60,525 nucleotides of DNA from Alphaproteobacteria bacterium (GTDB lineage: Bacteria; Pseudomonadota; Alphaproteobacteria; Thalassobaculales; Thalassobaculaceae). Below, one piece after another: positions 51,087 through 60,525 of this stretch. A program made the translations under genes and the position numbers. How positions within the stretch are numbered: position 1 is the stretch's first letter; every line of letters begins with the position of its first letter. The notes under the pieces are model-generated. The model worked only from the letters and a program-made list of their open reading frames with translations. It made no database searches and was not told the DNA's origin. The stretch lies in contig JABMNR010000107.1 in NCBI GenBank assembly GCA_013203465.1, positions 1 to 60,525 of the forward strand, given 5' to 3'.

Positions 51087-53228
51087 GTGATCCGCCAATA
51101 CGAACTGGTCGAAGCGGTTCGCACCTATGATCTGACCGCGGACGAGGCGGCGTTAAACCGCGCCTACGTCTACGCCATGAAAATGCATGGCTCGCAGAAG
51201 CGGGCGTCGGGCGACCCGTTTTTTTCTCATCCATTGGAAGTCGCGGGCATCCTGACCGGGATGAAGCTCGACCACGGCACCATCATCACCGCGTTGTTGC
51301 ACGACGTTATCGAGGATACCGCGGCCACCCTCGATGATATCAAGCGCCTGTTCGGCGACGAGATCGCCCGGCTGGTCGATGGGGTGACCAAGCTCACACG
51401 GATCGAGCTTCAGTCCGACCGCACCAAACAGGCGGAGAATCTCCGCAAGCTGGTCCTGGCCATGAGCCAGGACATCCGGGTGCTGTTGGTCAAGCTCGCG
51501 GACCGCGTGCACAACATGCGGACGCTGCATTTTATCGAGAATCCGGACAAACGTCGGCGCATCGCCGCCGAAACCATGGACATCTACGCGCCGTTGGCCG
51601 CCCGCATCGGCATCAACGATATCAAGGACGAGCTTGAGGATCTGGCCTTCGCCGAGCTGAACCCGGACGCGCGCAGCTCGATCACGGCGCGGCTCGACTT
51701 TCTGCGGTCGGAAGGCGGCGACATCGTCGAGCAGGTGATCGACGAGTTGCAGGCGGTCCTGGCCGAGGGCGGGGTCGAGGCCGAGGTCAACGGACGGATG
51801 AAGACCGCCTATTCGGTATGGCAGAAGATGGAGCGGAAGAACGTCGGCATCGAACAACTCTCCGATATCATGGCGTTCCGGCTCGTGGTTGCCGACGTGG
51901 CGGCCTGCTACAACGCCCTCGGACTGTTGCATGCGCGCTATCCGGTGGTGCCCGGCCGGTTCAAGGATTTCCTCTCAACGCCCAAACCGAACGGCTATCG
52001 GTCATTGCACACCGGTGTCATCGGCCCATACCGCCAGCGCATCGAGATTCAGATCCGCACCCGCGAGATGCACGAAGTGGCCGAGCTGGGTGTCGCCGCG
52101 CATTGGTCCTACAAGCAAGGTGCTGGCACTAGCGAGGGCAAGAAGTACCGCTGGATCAGGGAGTTGCTGGACATTCTGGAACAGACCTCGGGCCCGGAGG
52201 AGTTCCTTGAGCATACCAAGCTCGAGATGTACCAGGATCAGGTGTTCTGCTTCTCGCCGAAGGGTGATCTGATCGCCTTGCCGCAGGGGGCGGTGCCGAT
52301 CGATTTCGCCTACGCGGTGCATTCCGACATCGGCGATACCTGTGTCGGTTCCAAGGTCAACGGCCGGCTGGTGCCGTTGATGACGCCGTTGCGGAACGGC
52401 GACCAAGTTGAAATCTCCACATCCAAAACCTCGACGCCCTCGCCGAACTGGGAACAGGTCGTCGTTACCGGCAAGGCCAAGGCCCGGGTGCGGCGGTTCA
52501 TTCGGCTCAAACGCCGCCAGCAGTTCTCGGACCTCGGCAAGGCAATGCTGCAAAAGGCCTTCCGTCAGGAGAACCACCCGTTCACGGAAAAGGTTCTCGA
52601 TCCGCTGACCGAGAAGTTCCACGTCGAAACCATCGAGGATCTCTACGCCAGCATCGGCGAGGGGTTGCAGAGCGCGCTCGAGGTGGTTCACGCGGCGTTC
52701 CCGCAAGTTCGGCCGGAGTCGAAGGATATCAACGTCGTGCCGATCACCAAGGCACGCGGCAAGACGAAGAAGAACCGTAAGGACGCGATCCCGATCCGCG
52801 GTTTGATCGAAGGCATGGCGGTCCATTTCGCGCGCTGCTGCCATCCGCTGCCGGGGGAGCGGATCGTCGGCATTGTGACCACGGGCAAGGGTGTGACCGT
52901 CCACACCATCGATTGCGAGACCCTGGACGGCTTCCAGGACCAGCCCGAACGGTGGTTGGACGTGTCTTGGGACGATGCGGCGGAAAGCGGCCATGTCGGC
53001 CGGCTCGACGTGGTGATCGCCAACGAGCCGGGCAGCCTCGGCGCGCTGTCCACCGTGATCGGCAAGAACTCCGGTAACATCCTCAACCTGAAGATCGTCA
53101 ACCGATCGATCGACTTCTTCGAGATGCTGATCGATGTCGAGGTCGAGGATGTGCGGCACCTGACCACGATCATCGCCGCTTTGCGCGCGACCCCGGTGAT
53201 CAATTCGGTCGAGCGCGCGCGGGGCTGA
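51087..53228 (+). CDS. rsh: Bifunctional (p)ppGpp synthetase/hydrolase (Rsh)
   Basis: The GTG at 51087 gives [15 protein letters not shown], the alphaproteobacterial Rsh start, and 713 residues. A GTG at 51060 is the alternative. The HD hydrolase has [15 protein letters not shown] and LLHDVIEDT near 45-78. The synthetase region contains [20 protein letters not shown] near 241. A TGS domain near 390 ([15 protein letters not shown]) and a C-terminal ACT domain from about 635 follow, with [12 protein letters not shown] near 586 between them. It sets the stringent-response level of ppGpp. Both catalytic halves look intact. Confidence 0.95.
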   Translation: MIRQYELVEAVRTYDLTADEAALNRAYVYAMKMHGSQKRASGDPFFSHPLEVAGILTGMKLDHGTIITALLHDVIEDTAATLDDIKRLFGDEIARLVDGVTKLTRIELQSDRTKQAENLRKLVLAMSQDIRVLLVKLADRVHNMRTLHFIENPDKRRRIAAETMDIYAPLAARIGINDIKDELEDLAFAELNPDARSSITARLDFLRSEGGDIVEQVIDELQAVLAEGGVEAEVNGRMKTAYSVWQKMERKNVGIEQLSDIMAFRLVVADVAACYNALGLLHARYPVVPGRFKDFLSTPKPNGYRSLHTGVIGPYRQRIEIQIRTREMHEVAELGVAAHWSYKQGAGTSEGKKYRWIRELLDILEQTSGPEEFLEHTKLEMYQDQVFCFSPKGDLIALPQGAVPIDFAYAVHSDIGDTCVGSKVNGRLVPLMTPLRNGDQVEISTSKTSTPSPNWEQVVVTGKAKARVRRFIRLKRRQQFSDLGKAMLQKAFRQENHPFTEKVLDPLTEKFHVETIEDLYASIGEGLQSALEVVHAAFPQVRPESKDINVVPITKARGKTKKNRKDAIPIRGLIEGMAVHFARCCHPLPGERIVGIVTTGKGVTVHTIDCETLDGFQDQPERWLDVSWDDAAESGHVGRLDVVIANEPGSLGALSTVIGKNSGNILNLKIVNRSIDFFEMLIDVEVEDVRHLTTIIAALRATPVINSVERARG

Positions 53229-53254
53229 TTGGGCAGCACGACGGGAGTGGAACC

Positions 53255-54013
53255 ATGACGGCACGGTATTTGAGACTGGGCGTGAACATCGATCACGTGG
53301 CGACCATTCGGAACGCCCGTGGCGGGCCGCATCCCGATCCGGTGCGGGCCGCGCGCGCGGCGGTCGAGGCCGGAGCCGACGGCATCACCGCCCATCTGCG
53401 TGAGGACCGGCGACACATCTCCGACGCGGATATTGAGCGTTTGGCGCGGGAGATCGATCGGCCGCTCAACCTGGAGATGGCGGCGACCGGGGAGATGCTG
53501 GAGATCGCGCTGCGGCACACGCCGCACGCGGCGTGCATCGTGCCGGAGAAACGCACCGAGGTGACGACCGAGGGCGGTTTGGACGCCGCCAGCTTGCACA
53601 ATCATCTGTATCCCGTCGTCGATCGCTTGTCCGAAGCCGGCATACGCGTCTCGCTGTTCATCGAGGCCGACCCGCGCCAGCTTGAAGCGGCGGCTCGCCT
53701 CAAGGCGCCGGTGGTGGAGCTGCATGTCGGCGCCTATTGCGACGCCGAGGGCGCGGAGCGCGCCCGGCATCTGGAACGCATTCGCGCCGCCGCCGCGCTG
53801 GCGGAGGAGCTCGGGATCGAATGCCACGCCGGCCACGGCCTGGGCTTCGACACGGTCGGCCCGATCGCCGCGATCGAGAGCTTGGTCGAGTTGAACATCG
53901 GGCATTTCCTAGTTGGCGAAGCGATTTTCGGCGGTCTGGACAGCACGATCAAACGTATGCGTGCCTTGATGGACAAGGCGCGGGCCGAGGCCACCGGCGA
54001 CAAGTGCGCCTGA
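53255..54013 (+). CDS. pdxJ: Pyridoxine 5'-phosphate synthase
   Basis: The 252-residue TIM barrel has [19 protein letters not shown] at 5-23, [13 protein letters not shown] near 46, [15 protein letters not shown] near 70, and the [12 protein letters not shown] end near 191. It condenses 1-deoxyxylulose 5-phosphate with 3-amino-2-oxopropyl phosphate to PNP, the last step of DXP-dependent vitamin B6 synthesis. GGGAGTGG lies upstream. It precedes acpS, a frequent pairing. Confidence 0.96.
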   Translation: MTARYLRLGVNIDHVATIRNARGGPHPDPVRAARAAVEAGADGITAHLREDRRHISDADIERLAREIDRPLNLEMAATGEMLEIALRHTPHAACIVPEKRTEVTTEGGLDAASLHNHLYPVVDRLSEAGIRVSLFIEADPRQLEAAARLKAPVVELHVGAYCDAEGAERARHLERIRAAAALAEELGIECHAGHGLGFDTVGPIAAIESLVELNIGHFLVGEAIFGGLDSTIKRMRALMDKARAEATGDKCA

Positions 54014-54035
54014 TGGAAAAGACGAGGGAGGTCCC

Positions 54036-54461
54036 GTGATCCTAGGGGTAGGCGCCGATCTGGTCGACACGCGGCGGGTGGCACGGGCGCTGGACCGGTT
54101 CGGGGAACGCTTCAAGCAGCGCTGCTTCGCGCCGTCTGAGATCGCCCGGGCCGAGGCCACGGCCGATCCGTCCCTGGTGTACGCCAAGCGGTTCGCCGCG
54201 AAGGAGGCGATTTGGAAGGCGCTGGGCGATGGCCCAAGGGCCGGCATCCGCTGGCGGGAGTTGGTGGTGGAGAATGAGCGCTCCGGCAAACCGTGTTTCG
54301 TGCTGTCCGGCCGCGCGGCCGAGCGTCTGGCCGAGATCACCCCCGAGGGCATGGTCGCGCGGATCGATCTTAGCCTGTCGGACGAGCCGCCGCTCGCACA
54401 GGCCTTCGTCGTCGTATCAGCCACCCGGAGCAATGACGAAGCAAGGCGGAGAACGGACTGA
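54036..54461 (+). CDS. acpS: Holo-[acyl-carrier-protein] synthase
   Basis: A GTG at 54036 with GAGGGAGG upstream gives 141 residues. MILGVGADLVDTRRVARALD is the metal-binding start (Asp8), and FAAKEAIWKALGDG near 52 supplies the second metal ligand and CoA contact. It transfers 4'-phosphopantetheine to ACP. The C-terminal tail beyond about residue 130 (TRSNDEARRRTD) is not conserved. Confidence 0.95.
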   Translation: MILGVGADLVDTRRVARALDRFGERFKQRCFAPSEIARAEATADPSLVYAKRFAAKEAIWKALGDGPRAGIRWRELVVENERSGKPCFVLSGRAAERLAEITPEGMVARIDLSLSDEPPLAQAFVVVSATRSNDEARRRTD

Positions 54462-54546
54462 TCGCCGATTGGCGCACCTTGCCCCGGCGCCGGAAATTCG
54501 GCATACCGAGCCGGTCCGTGCTGGCGGACCCCTGTCCGCGTCCTGA

Positions 54547-55299
54547 ATGAGTCCGTCCATGGCGAATAGAAAATCTGGCGGCTTCGGCGAGATGCTTCGC
54601 ACGATCGGTGTTGCCGTCGTCATCGCCCTGGGCATTCGTACCTTTGCCTACGAGCCGTTCAACATTCCCTCGGGCTCGATGATCCCGACGCTTCTGATCG
54701 GTGACTACCTCTTCGTCTCGAAATTGTCTTATGGCTACAGCCGGCATTCCTTGCCGTTTTCACTGCCGTTGATCCCGGGCCGCGTGTTGTTCACCGAGCC
54801 CGAGCGTGGCGATGTGGCGGTTTTCAAGCTGCCGAGCGACAACAGCACCGACTACATCAAGCGCATCATTGGCCTACCTGGTGATACGATCCAGGTGATC
54901 GCCGGTGTCTTGAATATCAATGGCGTGGCGGTGAAGCGGCGTGAAATCGCGCCGTACCAGACCACCGGCCGCTTCGGACGCGATATGACGGCGAAGCAGT
55001 ACATCGAGACCCTGCCCAACGGCCGCGAACATGTGATCATCGAAGTGGGCGACACCACCCCGCCGGGCGACGACACGCCGGTGTTCACCGTGCCCGAGGG
55101 GCACTACTTCGCCATGGGTGACAACCGCGACAATTCCCAGGACAGCCGGTTCGCCCAGGTCGGTTATATCCCGCGCGAGAATCTGGTCGGTCGGGCGGAA
55201 TTACTGTTCTTTTCGACCGACGGTGGCGCCCAGTGGTGGGAGTTCTGGAAGTGGCCGTTCGCCATCCGGTATGGCCGGATCCTGGACTCCATCGAATGA
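54547..55299 (+). CDS. lepB: Signal peptidase I
   Basis: The 250-residue protein has one N-terminal membrane helix (TIGVAVVIALGIRTFAYEPF), the catalytic Ser44 in IPSGSMIPTLL and Lys105 in DYIKRIIGLPGD. GHYFAMGDNRDNSQDSR near 189 is box E. It cleaves secretory signal peptides. It starts 85 bases after acpS and ends by overlapping rnc with ATGA. An ATG at 54559 (MANRKSGG) is a possible alternative start. Confidence 0.95.
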   Translation: MSPSMANRKSGGFGEMLRTIGVAVVIALGIRTFAYEPFNIPSGSMIPTLLIGDYLFVSKLSYGYSRHSLPFSLPLIPGRVLFTEPERGDVAVFKLPSDNSTDYIKRIIGLPGDTIQVIAGVLNINGVAVKRREIAPYQTTGRFGRDMTAKQYIETLPNGREHVIIEVGDTTPPGDDTPVFTVPEGHYFAMGDNRDNSQDSRFAQVGYIPRENLVGRAELLFFSTDGGAQWWEFWKWPFAIRYGRILDSIE

Positions 55300-55979
55300 G
55301 CGAGGCCGCCGGCGATCTCGACGCGCTTTCGGGCGTTCTCGATCACGCCTTCGGCCATCCCGACCTGCTGCGCCGCGCCGTTACCCATGCCAGCGCCGAG
55401 CCGCGCTCGTGGAATGCCTATGAGCGGCTGGAATTTCTCGGCGACCGGGTGTTGGCCCTGGTGGTCGCCGAACAACTGCTTGACCGTTTCCCGCATGAAC
55501 GCGAGGGCTCGATCGCCAAACGCCATGTTAATTTGGTGCGCCGGGAAGCGTTGGCCGTGGTTGCGAGAACCATTGATCTGGGCCGCTATCTGATCGTCTC
55601 CCGCGGCGAGGATGAGGCGGGATCCCGCGAGAGCGAGGCCATCTTGTCGGACGCCATGGAGGCGGTGATCGGCGCGCTCTATCTGGATGGCGGCCTGGCG
55701 GCGGCACAGCGGTTTATCCTGCGGTATTGGAACCCGCTCCTGGAGCAGGATTTGCAGCCACCGCAGGACGCGAAGACCGAGTTGCAGGAATGGGCGCAGG
55801 GACGGCGGCTACCCTTGCCGGTGTATGAGGTTGTCGAACAAACCGGCCTGGCCCACGCGCCTGAGTTCACGATCGAGGTGCGCGTCGAGGGCCAACAGCG
55901 GGTTCGGGCCGTCGGTAAATCCAAGCGCCAGGCCGAACAATCGGCGGCCATATTGCTGCTCGAGAAGGTACGCTCATGA
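55296..55979 (+). CDS. rnc: Ribonuclease III
   Basis: The start at 55296 overlaps the lepB stop as ATGA and gives 227 residues. ERLEFLGDRVLALVVAEQLL at 43-62 is the catalytic signature and ESEAILSDAMEAVIGALYLD near 110 the second acidic site. A double-stranded RNA binding domain covers about 155-225 (DAKTELQEWAQGRRLPLPVY). It processes rRNA and structured mRNAs. Overlap with era is another four bases. Confidence 0.95.
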   Translation: MSEAAGDLDALSGVLDHAFGHPDLLRRAVTHASAEPRSWNAYERLEFLGDRVLALVVAEQLLDRFPHEREGSIAKRHVNLVRREALAVVARTIDLGRYLIVSRGEDEAGSRESEAILSDAMEAVIGALYLDGGLAAAQRFILRYWNPLLEQDLQPPQDAKTELQEWAQGRRLPLPVYEVVEQTGLAHAPEFTIEVRVEGQQRVRAVGKSKRQAEQSAAILLLEKVRS

Positions 55980-56881
55980 ACGGCGCACCGACCCGGTGCG
56001 GGTTCGTCGCCCTGCTGGGGGCGCCGAACGCGGGTAAATCGACACTGATCAACCAGTTGGTCGGCGCCAAGATCAGCATCGTCACTCACAAGGTGCAAAC
56101 GACCCGGACCCGTATCCGTGGCATTGCAATTGAGGGGACGACACAACTCGTGCTGGTCGATACCCCCGGTATCTTCGAGCCGAAGCGGCGGCTCGACCGG
56201 GCGATGATCCACGCCGCCTGGTCCGGGGCCGGCGATGCCGACGCGGTGGTGGTGGTTGCCGATGCCGCATTGGGCCGGATTGACGAGGATACCCAGCGTA
56301 TTCTCGACGGCCTGAAGCGCCAGAACCGCAAGGCCGTGCTGGCGCTGAACAAGATAGACGGCCTGAAACGGGAGCGTCTGTTGCCGCTGGCCGGTCAGTA
56401 CGCCCATGCCTTCGAGTTCGAGCGGGTCTTCATGATCTCGGCGCTGAACGGCAACGGCTGTGACGACCTGCGAGGCTGGATGGCCGAGCGTATGCCGGAA
56501 GGGCCGTGGCTCTATCCCGAGGACGAGTTGTCGGACCTGCCGATGCGGCTGATGGCGGCGGAAGTCACCCGCGAGAAAGTGTTCCTGCTGCTGCATGACG
56601 AATTGCCGTATTCGGCCACCGTCGAGACCGACATGTGGACCGAGCGCGACGACGGGTCGGTCCGCATCGATCAGACGCTGTATGTCGAGCGTGACGGTCA
56701 GAAGAAGATCGCGTTGGGTAAGAGCGGGCGCAAGATCAAGGAGATCGGCCGTCAGTCCCGCGAGGAACTGGAGGAGATGCTGGAACGCCGTGTTCATCTA
56801 TTCCTGTTCGTCAAGGTCCGCGAGAACTGGCAGGAAGATCGCCAGCGGCTGGCCGAATGGGGCCTGAAATGGGACGTGTGA
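55976..56881 (+). CDS. era: GTPase Era
   Basis: The 301-residue protein has the P-loop GAPNAGKST at 15-23, the switch region TTRTRIRGI near 42, DTPGIF near 62, and NKID near 124. The KH domain starts near 205, with ERDGQKKIALGKSGRKIKEI near 237. It binds the 3' end of 16S rRNA during 30S assembly. rnc-era-recO is a classical order. It overlaps rnc by four bases. Confidence 0.96.
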   Translation: MNGAPTRCGFVALLGAPNAGKSTLINQLVGAKISIVTHKVQTTRTRIRGIAIEGTTQLVLVDTPGIFEPKRRLDRAMIHAAWSGAGDADAVVVVADAALGRIDEDTQRILDGLKRQNRKAVLALNKIDGLKRERLLPLAGQYAHAFEFERVFMISALNGNGCDDLRGWMAERMPEGPWLYPEDELSDLPMRLMAAEVTREKVFLLLHDELPYSATVETDMWTERDDGSVRIDQTLYVERDGQKKIALGKSGRKIKEIGRQSREELEEMLERRVHLFLFVKVRENWQEDRQRLAEWGLKWDV

Positions 56882-56906
56882 CGCCGCCGGCGCGGTTGTA
56901 GGAGCG

Positions 56907-57668
56907 ATGGTCGATTGGACCGACGAAGGCATCGTCTTGGCCGCCCGGCCCCATGGCGAGGGATCGGCGGTGGTTACGCTGTTGACCCGTGCCCATGGCC
57001 GGCACGCGGGGCTGGTGCGGGGTGCGTTCTCGGGCCGGGCGCGGGGGGTCTATCAGCCGGGCAATCGGATCAATGCCGAATGGCGCGCGCGGCTGTCGGA
57101 GCATCTAGGAAACTACACGGGTGAGCTGAGCGCGGGGCACGCGGCGGCGGTGTTGGACGACCCGCTGAAGCTGGCGGGGCTATCCTCGGCTTGTGCCGTA
57201 GCCGATGCGTCGCTGCCGGAGCGTGAGCCGCATCCTCGGGTGCATGACGGGCTGGCGGCGCTGCTGGACGCCATGGTGATGGACGGGATCGGCGACGCCT
57301 GGATCGCCGCCTACGTGAGTTGGGAGATCGGGCTGCTGGCCGACCTCGGGTACGGCCTCGACCTCGATGCCTGCGCCGCCACCGGCAGCAACGACGACCT
57401 CGCCTATGTCAGCCCGCGATCGGGACGGGCGGTGTCGTTGGCGGCGGGGGAGCCATACCGCGACAAATTGTTGCCGCTGCCCCGATTCCTCGTCGGCGCC
57501 GGCGGCGGCGACCCGGACGATCTGTTCGCTGGTTTGGCGTTGTCGGGATTTTTCCTGGAACGTCATGTGTTTGCGACCCACGGCCGGCACCCACCACCAT
57601 CGAGGACACGTTTCGTTGAACGATTCGCCCAGGGCACTACACTATCTGGTGGAGGTCGCCGCGAATGA
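56907..57668 (+). CDS. recO: DNA repair protein RecO
   Basis: The 253-residue protein starts [20 protein letters not shown], the OB-fold start of RecO, then [20 protein letters not shown]. The remaining part is helical with [20 protein letters not shown] near 143. RecO helps load RecA in the RecFOR pathway. Stop codon and parC start overlap by four bases. Confidence 0.93.
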   Translation: MVDWTDEGIVLAARPHGEGSAVVTLLTRAHGRHAGLVRGAFSGRARGVYQPGNRINAEWRARLSEHLGNYTGELSAGHAAAVLDDPLKLAGLSSACAVADASLPEREPHPRVHDGLAALLDAMVMDGIGDAWIAAYVSWEIGLLADLGYGLDLDACAATGSNDDLAYVSPRSGRAVSLAAGEPYRDKLLPLPRFLVGAGGGDPDDLFAGLALSGFFLERHVFATHGRHPPPSRTRFVERFAQGTTLSGGGRRE

Positions 57669-59899
57669 ATACGATATCTGCTGAAACTCCCGATATCCGC
57701 GATACGTGGCTCGCCGACGCGCTGAGCGAGCGGTATCTCGCCTACGCGCTGTCGACGATCATGGCGCGGTCGCTGCCGGATGTGCGCGACGGCCTCAAGC
57801 CCGTACATCGGCGCTTGCTGTTCGCCATGCGGCAGCTGCGGCTGAACCCCGACTCACCCTACAAGAAATCCGCCCGCGTGGTCGGCGACGTCATGGGTAA
57901 GTTCCACCCGCACGGCGACACCGCGATTTACGACGCCATGGTGCGCTTGGCGCAGGATTTCGCCGTTCGCTACCCGTTGGTCGACGGCCAGGGGAACTTC
58001 GGCAACATCGACGGCGATAACGCCGCCGCCATGCGCTACACCGAGGCGCGGCTGACCGATGTGGCGCAGTCGCTGCTGGAAGGTATCGACGAGGACGCGG
58101 TCGATTTCCGCCAGACCTATGACGGTGAGGACGAGGAACCGGTGGTCTTGCCGGCGGCGTTTCCCAATCTGCTGGCCAACGGTGCCCAGGGCATCGCGGT
58201 CGGCATGGCGACGTCGATCCCGCCGCACAACGTCGACGAGCTGTGCGCCGCCCTGCAGCATCTAATCAAGTATCCCGATGCGCGGGACGAAACGCTGGTC
58301 GACCTGATCCCCGGCCCGGACCTGCCGACCGGCGGCATTCTCATCGAGTCGCGGGAGTCCGTGCTGGAAGCTTACCGCACCGGTAAGGGCGGGTTCCGGG
58401 TGCGGGCGCGCTGGGAGGTGGAGAAGCTCAAGAACGGCACGTGGCAGGTCGTGGTCACCGAAATCCCCTATCAGGTGCAGAAATCCCGCCTGGTCGAGCG
58501 CATGGCCGAGCTGTTGCAGGCCCGCAAACTGACGATGCTGGGCGATATCCGCGACGAGAGCGCGGCCGATATCCGTCTGGTGCTGGAGCCGAAAAGCCGC
58601 AACGTCGATCCCGACGTGCTGATGGAGAGCCTGTTCCGGCAAACCGATCTGGAAAGCCGAATCCCGCTCAATCTCAACGTGCTCGACAAGGACATTGTGC
58701 CCCGGGTGATGAGCTTGAAGGAGGCTTTGCACGCCTTCCTGGAGCATCGTCACGAGGTGCTGATCCGGCGGACCAACCATCGCCTCGCCAAGATCGCCCA
58801 CCGTTTGGAGGTGCTGGCGGGGTATCTGATCGCCTTCCTGAACCTGGATGAAGTCATCCGCATCATTCGCGAGGAGGATGAGCCCAAGGCCGAGCTGATC
58901 CGAACCTTCGAGCTGACCGACGTGCAGGCCGAGGCGATCCTGAACATGCGGTTGCGGTCGCTGCGCAAGCTGGAGGAGATCGAGCTGCGCAAGGAGTTCG
59001 AGGATCTGTCGGCCGAACGCGACGACTTGAAGGCCTTACTGGGTGATGACGTGCGGCGCTGGCGGGTGGTGTCGCAGCAGATCGGCGACATCCGACGGCA
59101 GTTCGGCAAGGCGACCGAGATCGGCCGGCGCCGGACCGAGATCGGCGCCCCGCCCAGCCCGGTGGTCGTGCCGCTGGAGGCGATGGTCGAGCGCGAGCCG
59201 ATCACCGTGATCTGTTCGGAGAAGGGCTGGATCCGCGCGCTGCGTGGCCATATCGGCAGCGATCAGGAGGTCAAATACAAGGAGGGCGACGGCGAGCGGT
59301 TCCGGGTGCACGCCGAGACCACGGACAGGGTCCTGGTGTTCGCCACCGACGGCCGGGTCTACACCATCACCGGCGATAAGCTGCCCTCGGGGCGCGGCCA
59401 TGGCGAGCCGTTGCGTCTGATGTTCGACCTGGCCAACGAAGAAGATGTGGTGGCGGTACGGGTCCACCGGCCCGGCGAAACGCTGCTGGTGGCATCGACC
59501 GAGGGACGGGGGTTCGTGGTGCCGTCCGATGAGGTGTTGGCGCAAACCCGCTCGGGCAAGCAGGTGCTGGTGCTCGACGGCAAAGCCAAGGCCATCGTCT
59601 GTGTGCCGGTTGGCGGCGGCGACACGGTGGCGGTGGTCGGCACCAACCGCAAGCTGCTGCTGTTTGATCTGAGCGACCTGCCGGAGATGAGCCGGGGTAA
59701 GGGCGTGATCCTGCAGAAATACAAATCCGGCGGTCAACTGGCCGACGCGGTGGTGTTCAAGGCCGAGGAGGGGCTGTCCTGGACCCTGCAGGGCGGGCGG
59801 CGCCGGGTTGAGACCGATCTGGAGCCCTGGCGCGGCAAACGCGCGGGCGCCGGCAAGAACCCGCCTAACGGCTTCCCGCGCCCGCCGAAGTTCACGTGA
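57665..59899 (+). CDS. parC: DNA topoisomerase IV subunit A
   Basis: The 744-residue protein shows [20 protein letters not shown] near 39, [20 protein letters not shown] near 79, and the catalytic Tyr125 in [10 protein letters not shown]. The C-terminal part has beta-pinwheel blades from about 510. Length and the weak C-terminal blades favour ParC over GyrA. It decatenates chromosomes with ParE. At the quinolone-target positions equal to E. coli Ser80 and Glu84 it has Thr86 and Asp90. It ends a coupled operon running from rnc. Confidence 0.94.
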   Translation: MNTISAETPDIRDTWLADALSERYLAYALSTIMARSLPDVRDGLKPVHRRLLFAMRQLRLNPDSPYKKSARVVGDVMGKFHPHGDTAIYDAMVRLAQDFAVRYPLVDGQGNFGNIDGDNAAAMRYTEARLTDVAQSLLEGIDEDAVDFRQTYDGEDEEPVVLPAAFPNLLANGAQGIAVGMATSIPPHNVDELCAALQHLIKYPDARDETLVDLIPGPDLPTGGILIESRESVLEAYRTGKGGFRVRARWEVEKLKNGTWQVVVTEIPYQVQKSRLVERMAELLQARKLTMLGDIRDESAADIRLVLEPKSRNVDPDVLMESLFRQTDLESRIPLNLNVLDKDIVPRVMSLKEALHAFLEHRHEVLIRRTNHRLAKIAHRLEVLAGYLIAFLNLDEVIRIIREEDEPKAELIRTFELTDVQAEAILNMRLRSLRKLEEIELRKEFEDLSAERDDLKALLGDDVRRWRVVSQQIGDIRRQFGKATEIGRRRTEIGAPPSPVVVPLEAMVEREPITVICSEKGWIRALRGHIGSDQEVKYKEGDGERFRVHAETTDRVLVFATDGRVYTITGDKLPSGRGHGEPLRLMFDLANEEDVVAVRVHRPGETLLVASTEGRGFVVPSDEVLAQTRSGKQVLVLDGKAKAIVCVPVGGGDTVAVVGTNRKLLLFDLSDLPEMSRGKGVILQKYKSGGQLADAVVFKAEEGLSWTLQGGRRRVETDLEPWRGKRAGAGKNPPNGFPRPPKFT

Positions 59900-59999
59900 G
59901 TGGCAACGGCCGCGCCTGATCCATTTTCCGAGACGTTTCAAGCCGGCACACGCCGGGGCTAAACATCCAGTGGTCTGATCTGGTGGGGCGATTCGCCAA

Positions 60000-60018
60000 A
60001 CGGATGGAACCCATCCGT
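60000..60018 (+). terminator. Perfect hairpin between parC and the zinc-ribbon gene
   Basis: ACGGATGG (60000-60007) pairs with CCATCCGT (60011-60018) over a 3-base loop. It lies between two convergent genes. A weaker stem CCGGC/GCCGG occurs at 59944-59957. Neither has a T-run. Confidence 0.4.
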
Positions 60019-60031
60019 GTCGATCGCGCCA

Positions 60032-60223
60032 TTAGATCGAGTTCACCAGACGCTGACTACGCTCGTCACGGTCCCCATGATCCTTCGGATATTCAAGCCA
60101 GTGGAAACCGCAGGCCTTACAGATTTTTCGTAGATGGTTATGTTTTTCCTCGTATTGGACGGCAACATCGAGGCTTCCACATTTCGCGCATTCCCGATCA
60201 ACTTTGAAGCTCATGATACTCAT
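60032..60223 (-). CDS. Small zinc-ribbon protein
   Basis: The start at 60223 follows GGAAG at good spacing and gives 63 residues, MSIMSFKVDRECAKCGSLDV onward. Two CxxC pairs, CAKC near residue 12 and CKAC near 37, make a zinc ribbon. The frame is open to an ATG at 60298, which would add 25 residues with three more Cys, but no ribosome site precedes it. Composition is AT-rich compared with parC, and an IS end lies about 220 bases on, so it may belong to an acquired segment. Confidence 0.7.
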   Translation of the reverse strand: MSIMSFKVDRECAKCGSLDVAVQYEEKHNHLRKICKACGFHWLEYPKDHGDRDERSQRLVNSI

Positions 60224-60298
60224 GGGGTCTTCCAAACATAGATATAGGCAGTTTTTACATATCGGTATAAAATTATTTTTATCAACAGCAATAATCAT

Positions 60299-60443
60299 AG
60301 CGTGTATAGATTATATACATAATATATTTTATATATAATTAGAACAATCAATACTCAAAAAAAGCACAACAAGAGCCACCGGAACCTGATCGCCCCGAAA
60401 CCGGCTCTGGCCGCCACACCGCTCGCATTAGAGCCTCTTCAAT
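60299..60443. other. AT-rich intergenic segment next to an insertion sequence
   Basis: Bases 60299-60365 are extremely AT-rich (TATATTTTATATATAATT). The rest holds a possible IS end near 60429-60443 (TTAGAGCCTCTTCAA). No gene is seen. Confidence 0.4.
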
Positions 60444-60525
60444 TTAATCTCGGTCATACCCTGCGGCGGCGAAGTAGTTTTCGCATTCGGTCGGTGTGAA
60501 GGTTTCTATAGCCTTGGCGACCGCA
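60444..60525 (-). mobile_element. C-terminal end of an IS630-like transposase, cut by the window edge
   Basis: On the minus strand the frame ends with the TAA at 60444-60446 and encodes AIETFTPTECENYFAAAGYD before it. The FTPxECxNYFxxAGYD end is typical of IS630-family DDE transposases. The rest lies beyond the window, so intactness cannot be judged. The element end should lie just past the stop, near 60429-60443. Confidence 0.7.

Overview
The window is GC-rich chromosomal DNA from an alphaproteobacterium, most likely in or near the Rhodospirillales. This rests on gene content and order: soxBDAG, a 144-residue omega subunit, one bifunctional Rsh protein, and the run rpoZ-rsh-pdxJ-acpS-lepB-rnc-era-recO-parC. 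No species can be named from the sequence alone. No rRNA, tRNA or CRISPR array was seen, and no gap between called genes reaches 300 bases.

Layout. (1) 1-7819, plus strand: a tightly coupled acyl-CoA catabolic operon with a MenB/BadI-type hydrolase (cut by the window edge), an acyl-CoA ligase, an enoyl-CoA hydratase, an acyl-CoA dehydrogenase, a 3-hydroxyacyl-CoA dehydrogenase split over two in-frame genes, a CaiB/racemase-family protein and an MDR oxidoreductase. It resembles alicyclic or branched carboxylic acid degradation. (2) 7849-8832, minus: a lone epimerase of less GC-rich composition. (3) 8956-12451, minus: a PhnCDEE-type ABC importer. (4) 12701-15375, minus: a DUF6285-like protein, an APH-type kinase and an atypical acyl-CoA dehydrogenase, a set that recalls the levulinate LvaABC system and ACAD10/11. 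(5) 15503-25632: RidA, an Asp/Glu-racemase-fold enzyme, a tyrosine phosphatase, PHB depolymerase, a peroxiredoxin-like protein, AMP nucleosidase, a secreted lectin-like/glycine-rich protein, an EamA exporter, an SDR with a thioesterase, and cobalt transporter genes cbtB-cbtA, where cbtB is only 58 codons.

(6) 25769-28919: a lambda-crystallin-type hydroxyacyl-CoA dehydrogenase coupled to a fused alpha-beta thiamine-diphosphate E1. (7) 28927-36674: an MFS transporter, a quinone oxidoreductase and the heterotetrameric sarcosine oxidase operon, then a divergent gamma-glutamyltransferase to 38539. (8) 38567-45913: an unknown protein, an M23 peptidase overlapping a bactofilin gene, and a minus-strand operon of lytic transglycosylase, haloacid dehalogenase, alpha/beta hydrolase and threonine dehydratase-like enzyme. 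(9) 46085-59899: a mostly housekeeping block (dapA, smpB, a DUF4197-like gene, family 5 uracil-DNA glycosylase, NYN protein, folK, then rpoZ to parC). (10) 59900-60525: an AT-rich end with a zinc-ribbon protein and the C-terminal end of an IS630-like transposase.

The accessory part is dominated by CoA-thioester chemistry: two acyl-CoA dehydrogenases of different catalytic type, three hydroxyacyl-CoA dehydrogenase-family genes, a hydratase, a hydrolase and a thioesterase. The best candidates for new biology are the DUF6285/kinase/dehydrogenase module, the split dehydrogenase, the CRYL1-like/E1 pair and the secreted lectin/glycine-rich protein.
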